From Akkermansiaceae bacterium UBA2381 (GTDB taxonomy: Bacteria > Verrucomicrobiota > Verrucomicrobiia > Verrucomicrobiales > DEV007), in assembly GCA_002344215.1 (NCBI GenBank), contig DDSV01000054.1, forward strand, positions 167,235 to 231,234: a stretch of DNA of 64,000 nt, in the 5' to 3' direction. The notes beneath the pieces were generated by a model, which did no database searches, was not told the origin of the DNA, and was given only the letters and a program-made list of their open reading frames with translations. The position numbers and the translations under genes are program-made. The stretch's first letter is position 1. Each line of letters starts with the position of its first letter. This document shows, one piece after another, positions 33,204 through 41,654 of the stretch.

Positions 33204-35456
33204 ATGAAACATCATTTTTTCCGATTCCTACCCGGAGCCGCCCGACGCGGATTTCCGGTGGCGCTCCTTGCGCTGACCCATCTACCGCTTATCGCCCAGG
33301 ACAACGCGTCCTCAACCGCCACGCTACCACCTGCCGTCGTTAGCGGTGAAGTCCGCAAGCCGGCTCCTCCGCAAGCCCGCCGGGCTCCCGCTCCCCAACC
33401 CGTTCCGGACCCGCCGCTTGTCATCGACGACGCCGCCCCGGAGGTTGTTTCCCTGACCGTGCCAAATGTCGAAGAGGCGAGGGAGAAGCTCAAACTTCAA
33501 CCCGGTGGCGTCGCCGTGATCAATGCGGAAGACTATAAACGGGGTCGCGCGACCACCTTGAAGGACGCCCTTGATTATGCGCCCGGCGTGTTCATTCAGC
33601 CTCGCTTCGGATCCGAAGAGTCCCGCATCTCCATTCGTGGATCCGGGATTCAGCGGACCTTCCACGGTCGCGGGATCAAATTGATGCAGGACGGAGTCCC
33701 GCTCAACCTCGCCGACGGTGGCTTCGACTTCCAGGCCATCGAACCGCTCGCCGCGCAGTACATCGAGATCTATCGGGGAGCGAATGCTCTTGAATATGGC
33801 TCGACCACGCTGGGTGGAGCCATCAATTTCGTTTCGCACACCGGTCATACGGCTGATCCGCTGCAGGTGCGTGCCGAATACGGAAGCTTCAATTCGATCC
33901 GGGGCCAGATCAGTTCGGGCATCGTCTCGGGGGACCAGGACGCCTACGTGAGTTTCTCCCATTCCTCAACGGATGGGTTCCGGGACCATTCGGAACAGAG
34001 CAACCAGCGCTTCTTTGGAAATTTCGGCTGGCAGGTGAACCCGGGACTGGAAACCCGCACTTACATCACCTACGCAAAAACCGATTCGGAGCTACCTGGT
34101 AACCTCACCAAAGCCCAGATGCTGGCGAATCCACGTCAGGCCAATGCGGCCAATCTGGCGGGAGTTCAGAAGCGGGATTTCGAGCTCTTTCGTGTCGCGA
34201 ACAAAACGACCTGGGAGAGTGGGGAGAATACCCTCACCCTGGGCAGCTTCTGGTCATACAAGGACCTTTTTCACCCGATTTTCCAAGTGCTCGATCAAGT
34301 CACCAACGACTTCGGCGTCGATCTACGATATGAGAATTCAGCAGACCTTTTTGGAAGGGAGAACCATTTTGTTCTGGGATTTGCTCCGACCTACGGCACC
34401 ACCAATGATGATCGATTCCTGAATGTCGCCGGGAGCCCGGGCGCACGAACTTCGGGGAACGATCTGACTGCGCTGAATGCGGATCTCTACACACAGAATC
34501 GCCACTACTTCCTCCCTGATGTGGCCCTCGTGACCGGTGCTCAATTCAGTTATGCTGAGCGGAGTCTTCGCGAGCAGTTCCTCGTCGGGCCAAACAACAG
34601 CGACACCCGGGACTGGAACTCCTTTTCCCCGAAGGCGGGATTACTTTGGGAGGTCGACCCGGAGACCCAGGTCTTCACCAATGTCAGCCGCAGCTTCGAG
34701 CCGCCTTCGTTTGGTGAGTTGGTTAATGCCCTCAATGGAGCGGCGGGCCTGATCCCCCTGGAAGCCCAGACCGCCACCACCTTTGAAATCGGAACACGGA
34801 GACAGGGCGAGAAGGTCTCGTGGGATATTGCCTACTACTATTCACAGATCGAAGACGAACTGCTCCAGTACTTCATCAACCCGCCGGGAACGTCCGTCAC
34901 CGTAAACGCTGACAACACCATTCATCAGGGTATCGAAGCCGCCATGGACATTGAACTGGCTTCAGGGATTTTTACCGGAAAAAGCGGGGCAGTGCATTCC
35001 GCCTCCGCCAAGTCTCCTGTCGCGAAGGCTCCCCTCGAACCGTGGGAGGACAGGCTGATTTTCCGCCAGAATTATCTCTGGAGCGACTTCCGCTTCGATA
35101 ACGATGCCACCTTCGGAAACAACCGTCTTCCCGGCATGCCGGAGCACTACTATCGGGCTGAGTTTGTTTACGAACACCCCAGCGGAGTTTATGCGGGACC
35201 CAATGTCGAATGGGTGCCGGATTCCTACAGCGTCGATTCGGCGGCGACCCTTTTCTCCGATCCCTACGCACTCCTCGGCTTCAAGGTCGGGTACCGCAGC
35301 GAGCGCGGATTCTCGATGTATGTCGAGGCAAAGAACCTGACCGACAAGATCTACTCCGCCACGACGAACGTCGTGCAGAACGCCGCCGGAGGCGGCGCGC
35401 ACTTCCTGCCGGGAGACGGGCGCGGGGTCTACGCCGGCTTTGAGTGGAAGTGGTAA
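33204..35456 (+). CDS. TonB-dependent outer membrane receptor
   Basis: A 750-residue outer membrane receptor. After a signal peptide (MKHHFFRFLPGAARRGFPVA to about residue 32) there is a proline-rich linker, then a plug domain (TTLKDALDYAPGVFIQPRFG, SRISIRGSGIQRTFHGRGIK, LEYGSTTLGGAINFVSHTG) and a 22-strand barrel ending in aromatic GVYAGFEWKW, the usual C-terminal signature. The plug and barrel resemble ferric-siderophore or other metal-chelate receptors (FecA/CirA style); the ligand is not evident. A PepSY membrane protein gene follows after a terminator, a common partner in iron or copper uptake loci. ATG 33204 begins the signal peptide; an upstream TTG at 33180 is in frame. Confidence 0.92.
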   Translation: MKHHFFRFLPGAARRGFPVALLALTHLPLIAQDNASSTATLPPAVVSGEVRKPAPPQARRAPAPQPVPDPPLVIDDAAPEVVSLTVPNVEEAREKLKLQPGGVAVINAEDYKRGRATTLKDALDYAPGVFIQPRFGSEESRISIRGSGIQRTFHGRGIKLMQDGVPLNLADGGFDFQAIEPLAAQYIEIYRGANALEYGSTTLGGAINFVSHTGHTADPLQVRAEYGSFNSIRGQISSGIVSGDQDAYVSFSHSSTDGFRDHSEQSNQRFFGNFGWQVNPGLETRTYITYAKTDSELPGNLTKAQMLANPRQANAANLAGVQKRDFELFRVANKTTWESGENTLTLGSFWSYKDLFHPIFQVLDQVTNDFGVDLRYENSADLFGRENHFVLGFAPTYGTTNDDRFLNVAGSPGARTSGNDLTALNADLYTQNRHYFLPDVALVTGAQFSYAERSLREQFLVGPNNSDTRDWNSFSPKAGLLWEVDPETQVFTNVSRSFEPPSFGELVNALNGAAGLIPLEAQTATTFEIGTRRQGEKVSWDIAYYYSQIEDELLQYFINPPGTSVTVNADNTIHQGIEAAMDIELASGIFTGKSGAVHSASAKSPVAKAPLEPWEDRLIFRQNYLWSDFRFDNDATFGNNRLPGMPEHYYRAEFVYEHPSGVYAGPNVEWVPDSYSVDSAATLFSDPYALLGFKVGYRSERGFSMYVEAKNLTDKIYSATTNVVQNAAGGGAHFLPGDGRGVYAGFEWKW

Positions 35457-35482
35457 GCCCGAAGCACTGCTTGATAACACAG

Positions 35483-35529
35483 CGCGGCAGGGAGAGAGCG
35501 AAGAAACGTTCACTGCCTGCCGCGTTTTT
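35483..35529 (+). terminator. Rho-independent terminator after the TonB receptor gene
   Basis: A perfect 9 bp stem, CGCGGCAGG (35483-35491) with CCTGCCGCG (35516-35524), is followed at once by five Ts (35525-35529). The loop is 24 nt, longer than usual. Its position 26 bp after the receptor stop fits termination or attenuation before the PepSY gene. Confidence 0.7.
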
Positions 35530-35549
35530 CCGACAAATCTGATCAACTC

Positions 35550-36254
35550 ATGAATACACGACTCGTACGCAAACTTCACCGCTGGATCGGCTTGATCTTC
35601 AGCATTTCCGTCCTGATGGCCTCAGGAAGTGGTGTCATTCACAATGTGATGACCCGAACCCAGGCTCCGCCCCCTTCAGCCCGCCCTTCCGGAGGAGGGA
35701 TGGACGTAAACGCGATCACCGTGTCTGTTTCCGAAGCGGTGGCAAAACTGGGCACAGAGAACCCCGAAGTGCAGGCGGTCAATCTTCGCGGCATCGGCGG
35801 CCGGCCCTGGTATCAGATCTATACCAAATCCTCACCCGTTCCGCACTATGTCAGCGCGGTCGACGGCAGGCTCGATCCCTCCCGAGACGAAGCTTACGCC
35901 GCTGAGATCGCCAAACACTTCCTCGGCGGAAAGGAGCTCTCAAAAACTGATTTCCTCACGGCTTTCAATTCGGAATACCTTAACATTTTCCGCATCCTCC
36001 CCGTCTACCGCTTCGATGCGGGCGATGACCTGGAGACACGCGTCTATGTTTCGACCACGACCGGAAGTGTCACCCGCCATACGGACCGGAAGCGGCAATT
36101 TGAAGCCCGGATCTTCACGAACTTTCACAAGCTGGGGTTCATCCCGAACAAGGACCTGCGCGATCTTGCCCTAACCGTGCTGACGACGGGAACCTTTCTC
36201 GTCGCCTGCCTGGGGATCGCCTTGTTCTTTGCCACCCGCCCCAAAAAGCGGTGA
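35550..36254 (+). CDS. PepSY-domain membrane protein
   Basis: A 234-residue protein with an N-terminal span (LHRWIGLIFSISVLMASGSG, the typical PepSY-associated TM start with the HRW motif), a periplasmic part of about 160 residues with PepSY-like segments (SAVDGRLDPSRDEAYAAEIA, VYVSTTTGSVTRHTDRKRQF), and a C-terminal span (LALTVLTTGTFLVACLGIAL) followed by a basic tail. Proteins of this type accompany TonB receptors in iron or copper uptake and some reduce ferric chelates; this one is short and lacks the histidines of the four-span reductases. It starts 20 bp after the terminator. Confidence 0.82.
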   Translation: MNTRLVRKLHRWIGLIFSISVLMASGSGVIHNVMTRTQAPPPSARPSGGGMDVNAITVSVSEAVAKLGTENPEVQAVNLRGIGGRPWYQIYTKSSPVPHYVSAVDGRLDPSRDEAYAAEIAKHFLGGKELSKTDFLTAFNSEYLNIFRILPVYRFDAGDDLETRVYVSTTTGSVTRHTDRKRQFEARIFTNFHKLGFIPNKDLRDLALTVLTTGTFLVACLGIALFFATRPKKR

Positions 36255-36347
36255 GGTATCGCCATCCATCCGGACAAATAGAGAAAATTCGTTCAGCCGG
36301 AAAGGCTTGCGGCGCTCCTCGAATCGCGGTATCCTTGCGCCCTCACG

Positions 36348-37223
36348 ATGGAAAGGGCCATGATCAAAGGGTTAATCACGGGCGGGATGGTGTTTTCGAT
36401 GCTGATTACCGGGCTCAAGGCCCAGTTTCACAACCCGAAGACTCAGACCAGTCCTGCCAGCGTGAACCCTCAAGCGGTCATGCCTCAAATGGCGAATCCC
36501 GCCAACCCGCAGCAGGTCCCGATGGGAACGGATGCCGGACGAAACTACAGCGGAGCGAACATGATCCTGCCCGAAGCCCAGCGTCAGGGCCTCAGCCAGT
36601 ACAATGTCCATCTCGGGCAAATGGCAGGCAAGCCGGTCGACATCTGGGGACGGGCGATCCATCATTCCAATGGAACCTACACTGAGTCCCGTCAGGACGT
36701 TCAGACCAATACTCTTGAGCAGATCACCAAGAGCAAGAACGGAACCCGGTTGCAGCGACGGATGATCATCCTCAACGCCCAGGGCAGTCCCTCCGAGGTC
36801 ATGATCTACGACGGCAGAGATCAGTTCAAATACCGCGGTATTCAAGTCTACGACGCCCTGGGTCGTTTCGCCGAGGAACAGATCTACGATACCGCCGGCA
36901 CTCTGATTCGACGGAAGGTTCAGGAATACAACGCTCAGGGTCAGCTGCTTCCTCTGCGGAGTTGGGACTATGTCGCGAATGTTCCGGAAGATTTGAAGCT
37001 GGTCATCACCCAGGAAGAAGAACAGCCCGAAGCCCCGAAGCAAGAGCCTAAAAAGGAGCGCGGCGGATTATTCAGCGGTGGCGCGCGATCTCAGACACCC
37101 CCGATAGCGGCGACACAGGCACCCGCCGTTCAAGGCAGCCCCGCGCCAGAGGCAGGCTCGTCTGGAGAACAACGGAAGGGTGTCAAACTCGGACGTCTCT
37201 TTGGCGGGAAAAAGACGGAATAG
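36348..37223 (+). CDS. Exported hypothetical protein
   Basis: A 291-residue protein with a signal peptide (MIKGLITGGMVFSMLITGLK after an optional MERA). The first 70 residues of the mature part are rich in N, P and Q. The middle has repeated YD pairs reminiscent of RHS-like strands (EVMIYDGRDQFKYRGIQVYD, EEQIYDTAGTLIRRKVQEYN). The tail is proline- and alanine-rich and ends GVKLGRLFGGKKTE. No family is recognised. It is followed 16 bp later by a small membrane protein gene. ATG 36360 is an alternative start with GGAAAGG just upstream. Confidence 0.7.
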   Translation: MERAMIKGLITGGMVFSMLITGLKAQFHNPKTQTSPASVNPQAVMPQMANPANPQQVPMGTDAGRNYSGANMILPEAQRQGLSQYNVHLGQMAGKPVDIWGRAIHHSNGTYTESRQDVQTNTLEQITKSKNGTRLQRRMIILNAQGSPSEVMIYDGRDQFKYRGIQVYDALGRFAEEQIYDTAGTLIRRKVQEYNAQGQLLPLRSWDYVANVPEDLKLVITQEEEQPEAPKQEPKKERGGLFSGGARSQTPPIAATQAPAVQGSPAPEAGSSGEQRKGVKLGRLFGGKKTE

Positions 37224-37239
37224 GTCACAGCGTTTCCCG

Positions 37240-37542
37240 ATGGTGAAGTCCGTAACTCCGTTTCAATCTCTCCTTCTGCTCCTCCTGGGAGGAATGGCGA
37301 TCGCGGGATGGCTCTATGGGATTCATTGGAAGCGTGTCGCCGCAGGCGATCTCTTTTCCAGCGACGAAAAGATGATGATCCGTCTGCAGGATCAGATCCA
37401 GACGCTGACCGGGGAGAACGAAGCCCTTCATCACCGCATCCGATCACTGACAGGCGAACCCGAACCTGAGGTTGCGCCTGCGGCGGAGATTACTCCTGCA
37501 CCCGTGCTCCCGGAACGGCCCCAAAAAGTCGAGACGCACTGA
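37240..37542 (+). CDS. Small single-span protein with coiled coil
   Basis: A 100-residue protein: one membrane span at residues 8-26 (FQSLLLLLLGGMAIAGWLYG), then a likely coiled coil (SSDEKMMIRLQDQIQTLTGE and on to residue 70) and a proline-rich tail. The function is unknown; such proteins often act as membrane-anchored scaffolds. It starts 16 bp after the preceding exported protein gene and is probably cotranscribed. The upstream frame to 37180 overlaps that gene and is not likely used. Confidence 0.65.
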   Translation: MVKSVTPFQSLLLLLLGGMAIAGWLYGIHWKRVAAGDLFSSDEKMMIRLQDQIQTLTGENEALHHRIRSLTGEPEPEVAPAAEITPAPVLPERPQKVETH

Positions 37543-37555
37543 GAGTCTGCCCGCC

Positions 37556-38224
37556 TCAGAATTTCGTCTCAGTGTATCCTTCGACTGAAGGCTGAAACAA
37601 AGCCTGGGTCAGCGGCACGTTTGTCGCCACCTGGCGGAAGACGGTGTTGACGGAGGAGCCGTCCTCCAGTTCGATCTCAAAGCCGAGGAGCCTGAAGTGT
37701 TTGGCATCAACAACAAAGGTGAAGGTCTGCACCCCTCGCCCGGCGTCGCCGAGTGGACGGGCGATAATGCGGCGGGTATTGGCGTCAGGGCGCGTCTCGA
37801 GGACACGGTATTTCTGCTGAAACTCGGCGAGGGTGCGGGGAAATCCGTTCGCCATCGCTGCCATGCCCGGAGCACCGCCTGAATCGGCGGGACGGATCTC
37901 ATACTTCTTCATGGGGGTCCGGATGATGAGAATATTCTTCCCGACATTCACCACGATGGTCTGAGCCGGCTCGCCCGTCTGCCACCGAAACCGGTGGGTC
38001 GAATAGTCGAGCCAAAGGGTGCCGTCCTGCCGCACCGGGATCTTTACGGCGCGCATCGTCCGGGTCTGGGTGAAGTCGATCTTGAGGGATCCGATCCCGG
38101 TATTCGTGGCGAGCCATCGTTCCACAACAGACATGTCCGGTGCACTCGACTGCGCCGACGCCGTGACCGGATAACAAAGACCGAGGATGCCTATGACGGG
38201 TATCAAGCGGAGTCGAGAAATCAT
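37556..38224 (-). CDS. LolA-like outer membrane lipoprotein carrier
   Basis: A 222-residue periplasmic protein. The signal peptide (MISRLRLIPVIGILGLCYPV, cleaved after ASA near residue 24) precedes a LolA-type barrel: SLKIDFTQTRTMRAVKIPV, GTLWLDYSTHRFRWQTGEPA and FTFVVDAKHFRLLGFEIELE. LolA proteins bind acyl chains of lipoproteins or other lipids in transit to the outer membrane. It lies 75 bp downstream of an MMPL/RND exporter gene on the same strand. LolA-MMPL pairs also occur in aryl polyene and other lipid-like pigment clusters, but no biosynthetic genes are seen here. A palindrome overlaps its own probable promoter. Confidence 0.85.
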   Translation of the reverse strand: MISRLRLIPVIGILGLCYPVTASAQSSAPDMSVVERWLATNTGIGSLKIDFTQTRTMRAVKIPVRQDGTLWLDYSTHRFRWQTGEPAQTIVVNVGKNILIIRTPMKKYEIRPADSGGAPGMAAMANGFPRTLAEFQQKYRVLETRPDANTRRIIARPLGDAGRGVQTFTFVVDAKHFRLLGFEIELEDGSSVNTVFRQVATNVPLTQALFQPSVEGYTETKF

Positions 38225-38230
38225 GATTAG

Positions 38231-38261
38231 TTAAGATATCTTAAATAATCAGAATTGTCAG
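38231..38261 (-). promoter_or_regulatory. Promoter with overlapping 14 bp palindrome upstream of the LolA-like gene
   Basis: A perfect palindrome TTAAGATATCTTAA spans 38231-38244, 6 bp before the ATG. On the minus strand -35 CTGACA (38261-38256) and -10 TATCTT (38238-38233) are 17 bp apart, so the palindrome covers the -10. A repressor bound there would block transcription. Initiation would fall about 2 nt before the start codon. Confidence 0.5.
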
Positions 38262-38299
38262 GCAAAAAGCCGGGGCTTCCTGAGAATTCCGCCACGGAC

Positions 38300-40687
38300 T
38301 CAAGCCGGCAGTCGATTCAGCCACCGATACCAGTGCGGCAGCAGCCAGATCGCCACCACCATATTCGCGAGGATACCGACAGCACAGACAAGACCAAGGC
38401 TGGCAAGACCCTCGGACGAGCCTGTGGCGAAAGAGCCGAAACCGATCGCGGTGGATCCCCCGCAGAAGAGGAGTGCCTTGCCGATTCCGGCGCGTGCGGA
38501 CACGATGTCTCCCCCATTGCGCTTTAGTGTCAGGAGCATGTGGATGCCGTAGTCAATCCCCGTGCCGAAGATAAGGGGGAGGCCGCAAACGTTGAATGAG
38601 TTCCAGCTCATCGGAGTCCAGGTCGTGGCGAGAAGCAGGATGCCGGTGGAAAAGAAGAGTGCGAAGAGATTCAGCAGAACATCCCGCCACGAGCGAAAAA
38701 CAACCACAAGCATCAGGACAAGAATGCCCAGCATCGGCAGGAAAACGCGGACGACATCTCCCCGGATGCGTTCATTCAGGGCCGTACCCAGAGAGCCGAG
38801 GCTGGCCACGACCGTGTTTTCATCACAGATCGCCGAGACCCATTCGCGATTGAGCGGATTGGTCGGCTTTACCGCCCCGAGAGCGGCATAGGTCCCGTCG
38901 CGTGTGGCAAAAAGCCGATCAACCGACCAGGACGCTAGTTTTCCTTCAGGTTTCGCATATTCCTCCGAGTCGAGTTGCGCGAGGTAGTGCTCCCAGGCCG
39001 TAAAGACCGATTCGGTCAGCTTCGTGCCCTCGACCGAAAATCCCGCAAGGCCAATCTCACCAAGGAGACGCTCCTTTTCGCCAAGCCAGCGCTGCACCGT
39101 TTCCGCGTTCGCTGCCTGACGCGCTGGTTCGGGGATAAAGATCTCGGGGAGAAGCGACTCGGAGACCAGCCCGGATTCCTTCGCCTTCGCGATACGGTTA
39201 CCGGCATCATTGAGGTATTCGTGCAGTTCGGGAAGGCTGGACGCTGTCACCACCATCGGAACAACACCCTCCCGTCCCTTTAACTCATGCTGCAGAGCCT
39301 GCCATGCCACCATCGAGGGACTCTCGCGGATGAGGAAGGGTTGGAAGTTCACCTCCAGTGCCGGCATCTCTTTGAGGAAAATGGAAGCCATGGCAATGGC
39401 CGGGACAACCCATGCCGTAACCAGAGCTCCCTGCCGTCCCCAGGCACGGATCACCGGAAGAGCGACGGCTGGTTTACTCTTCGTGTCCCGCACGAACTGC
39501 ACCGCGATGGGCGCAAAACCGTAGAGCATCACCAGCGCTCCCACCGCGATACCGATGGCGACGAGATTGCCCATCTCGGAAAGTCCGGGGAGGGAACTGA
39601 GATTCAGCGAAAGGAAGACCGATGCGGTTGTTGCCGCCGCCCAGAGGATCCCGGGGCCAACCGAGCGCCTCAGCGATTCCACATCTTCGCCCGAGTTGTA
39701 GGCCTCGCGATAAAGGACGATGCCATAGTCCACCGCCAACCCCATGAGAATGGCGGCAAACCCGGCGCTCATCACACTGAGATCGCCAAAGAGAACTCCT
39801 CCGATCAGGATTGTGATTGAGAGGACCACGAGCATGCCCGAGATCAGCCAGGCGAGTGGTTTTGTCTGCCGGTGCATCCACCAGAAGAGTGCTGCAATGA
39901 GGACCATCGTGGAAAAGACCGAGAGCGTCATGTCGAACTCCATCCGCGTCCCCACCTCGGCCATGAAGGCCGGAGTTCCAGTCAGTCCGACCGTGACCGA
40001 GTTGCCGCCTCCGTGACCGCCCTCCCATTCCGCCTCCCATTCATCGACGACCGCACGCATCTTCTTCAACCATTTCGCCGCGTCGCGATAATCAGAGAAA
40101 TCGACGCCCATTCCCTCGACATACATCACGTGAAAAGTTCCGTCTCCCGAGCTCATCGGATCAGGACTTGAGGCACTCTCACCAAGCAATCCACCAAGAC
40201 GCGAGATCCCGAGCGGGTCATAACTTTTCACGACGACATTCTGGTCGAAGAATCCGCCTTGGATCGCCTCCATCGCCGAGGCGATCTCTTCTTTCGAACG
40301 CCCTTCTGCAAACCTGTCACCCAGCGTCGGCAGGACACCCTCCGGCGCATTCAGCCAGAGCCAGGCGAGGAGTCCTCCGCCTTCGGTCACCAGTTCGGTG
40401 AGGGTGAGTTCACGAAAAGTCGCCGAAACAAGTCCGGGCTCCACGACGAGACGCTTAGCGAGAGATTCCATTGCCTCCTCTGCCTCAATGGATTCGGCCG
40501 CTTTCATCGTCACGATGAGCTGGCCATCACGGCTGAAGAACCGGTTGAGCCGATCCATCCCCTGCACTTCCGGAAGGTCCGGTGGCAGCATCTCGTAGAG
40601 CACTGCATTAAACTGAACCCGCAAAATGCAAAACGCCGCGATCGCCCCGAAAAAGGTGATGATGAGGATGGGCGGAATGCGGGTCAT
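38300..40687 (-). CDS. MMPL/RND-family exporter
   Basis: A 795-residue membrane protein with two repeated halves, each with one span, a large periplasmic loop and five further spans. Signature stretches: GFAAILMGLAVDYGIVLYRE in the first half and LPLIFGTGIDYGIHMLLTLK in the second, both with the D-Y-G-I proton-relay region of MMPL proteins. It likely moves hydrophobic molecules across or out of the inner membrane using the proton gradient. The gene is followed by the LolA-like gene; the two may hand lipids to the outer membrane. The cargo is unknown. Confidence 0.88.
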   Translation of the reverse strand: MTRIPPILIITFFGAIAAFCILRVQFNAVLYEMLPPDLPEVQGMDRLNRFFSRDGQLIVTMKAAESIEAEEAMESLAKRLVVEPGLVSATFRELTLTELVTEGGGLLAWLWLNAPEGVLPTLGDRFAEGRSKEEIASAMEAIQGGFFDQNVVVKSYDPLGISRLGGLLGESASSPDPMSSGDGTFHVMYVEGMGVDFSDYRDAAKWLKKMRAVVDEWEAEWEGGHGGGNSVTVGLTGTPAFMAEVGTRMEFDMTLSVFSTMVLIAALFWWMHRQTKPLAWLISGMLVVLSITILIGGVLFGDLSVMSAGFAAILMGLAVDYGIVLYREAYNSGEDVESLRRSVGPGILWAAATTASVFLSLNLSSLPGLSEMGNLVAIGIAVGALVMLYGFAPIAVQFVRDTKSKPAVALPVIRAWGRQGALVTAWVVPAIAMASIFLKEMPALEVNFQPFLIRESPSMVAWQALQHELKGREGVVPMVVTASSLPELHEYLNDAGNRIAKAKESGLVSESLLPEIFIPEPARQAANAETVQRWLGEKERLLGEIGLAGFSVEGTKLTESVFTAWEHYLAQLDSEEYAKPEGKLASWSVDRLFATRDGTYAALGAVKPTNPLNREWVSAICDENTVVASLGSLGTALNERIRGDVVRVFLPMLGILVLMLVVVFRSWRDVLLNLFALFFSTGILLLATTWTPMSWNSFNVCGLPLIFGTGIDYGIHMLLTLKRNGGDIVSARAGIGKALLFCGGSTAIGFGSFATGSSEGLASLGLVCAVGILANMVVAIWLLPHWYRWLNRLPA

Positions 40688-40817
40688 GGATAGGCTCCGT
40701 CACTAAAGACGGGAAGTGCCGCAGGGAAAGGAAAAAGAGGGTTGGGTCGATGACTTGACCCCATCTTGAGAATCGAGTTAACCCGGCGCAGTTCGAGGTG
40801 ATGCCGATTCACAGACC

Positions 40818-41603
40818 TCAAACCACCACCCGCATCCGGTCCCAGGCCAGCCTCACCATCTCCGGCAACGTCGGCTCGAGTGTGCGGTAATCGACGCGAC
40901 ACGAAAAGTGCGTCAGCCAGGTTTTCCCCACGCCGAGTTCCTCCGCAAGGTCAACGGCTTCACCGGTGGAGAGGTGGCTCCAGTGGGTCTCCGGCTGGAG
41001 ACCGTCGAGGATAAGCAAATCAATTCCGGCGATGAGTTGTTTACTCTCCTCGCGCAGGGTCTTGGCATCGGGGATGTAGGCAAAGAGTCGCTCCCCTTCT
41101 CTTGAAAAAAGAAAACCTATCGTCTCTACCTTGCCGTGATCGACGGGTAGCGGGGTCACCTCAAGATCACCCACGGTGAAGGGTCCCCGAATAACGTGGG
41201 CGGCGGTCTTCAGGTATCCCCGGTAGCGATTTTCTCCGTCGAAAACGTAGGTGAAGGCGGCGTGGAGCCTCTCGAGACATTCCGAGGTCGCATGGATCGC
41301 GATTTCCTCATCCTCGTGCACGGTAAAACGACGCAAGTCGTCGAAGCCCATAATGTGGTCGCTGTGGGCGTGGGTATAGAGCACGGCATCGAGGTGGCGG
41401 ATTCCTTCGCGCAGACATTGCTGGCGGAAATCGGGCCCGGTGTCGACGACGAGGCTGACCTCGGGCGTTTGCACATGAATGGAGGACCGGAGGCGCTTGT
41501 TTTTAGGATCGCCAGAGGTGCAGACCGCGCAGTCACAGCCGATCACGGGAACCCCGATCGAGGTTCCGGTGCCGAGGAAGGTGATTTCCGTTCTTGTCTC
41601 CAT
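40818..41603 (-). CDS. MBL-fold metallohydrolase, PhnP-like
   Basis: A 261-residue enzyme with the metallo-beta-lactamase fold. Motifs: FLGTGTSIGVPVIGCDCAVC with the cysteine cluster seen in PhnP-type proteins, LVVDTGPDFRQQ, the metal site THAHSDHIMGFDDL, PLPVDHGKVETIGF and THFSCRVDY. PhnP hydrolyses cyclic phosphate esters of ribose, but many paralogs have other phosphodiester or lactone substrates, so the substrate stays open. It is divergent from recN across 51 bp. ATG 41603 starts the core; an upstream in-frame stretch to 41651 is unlikely because it reaches the recN start. Confidence 0.85.
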   Translation of the reverse strand: METRTEITFLGTGTSIGVPVIGCDCAVCTSGDPKNKRLRSSIHVQTPEVSLVVDTGPDFRQQCLREGIRHLDAVLYTHAHSDHIMGFDDLRRFTVHEDEEIAIHATSECLERLHAAFTYVFDGENRYRGYLKTAAHVIRGPFTVGDLEVTPLPVDHGKVETIGFLFSREGERLFAYIPDAKTLREESKQLIAGIDLLILDGLQPETHWSHLSTGEAVDLAEELGVGKTWLTHFSCRVDYRTLEPTLPEMVRLAWDRMRVVV

Positions 41604-41654
41604 TGCAAGCCGAAGCGGTCTGGACCATACTCCAATCCGTCGCCCTCTCACCTA

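Noticed and set aside
41196..41654. N-terminal extension of recN
   Set aside because: It is antisense to the PhnP-like gene; RecN begins at the conserved ATG 41655.
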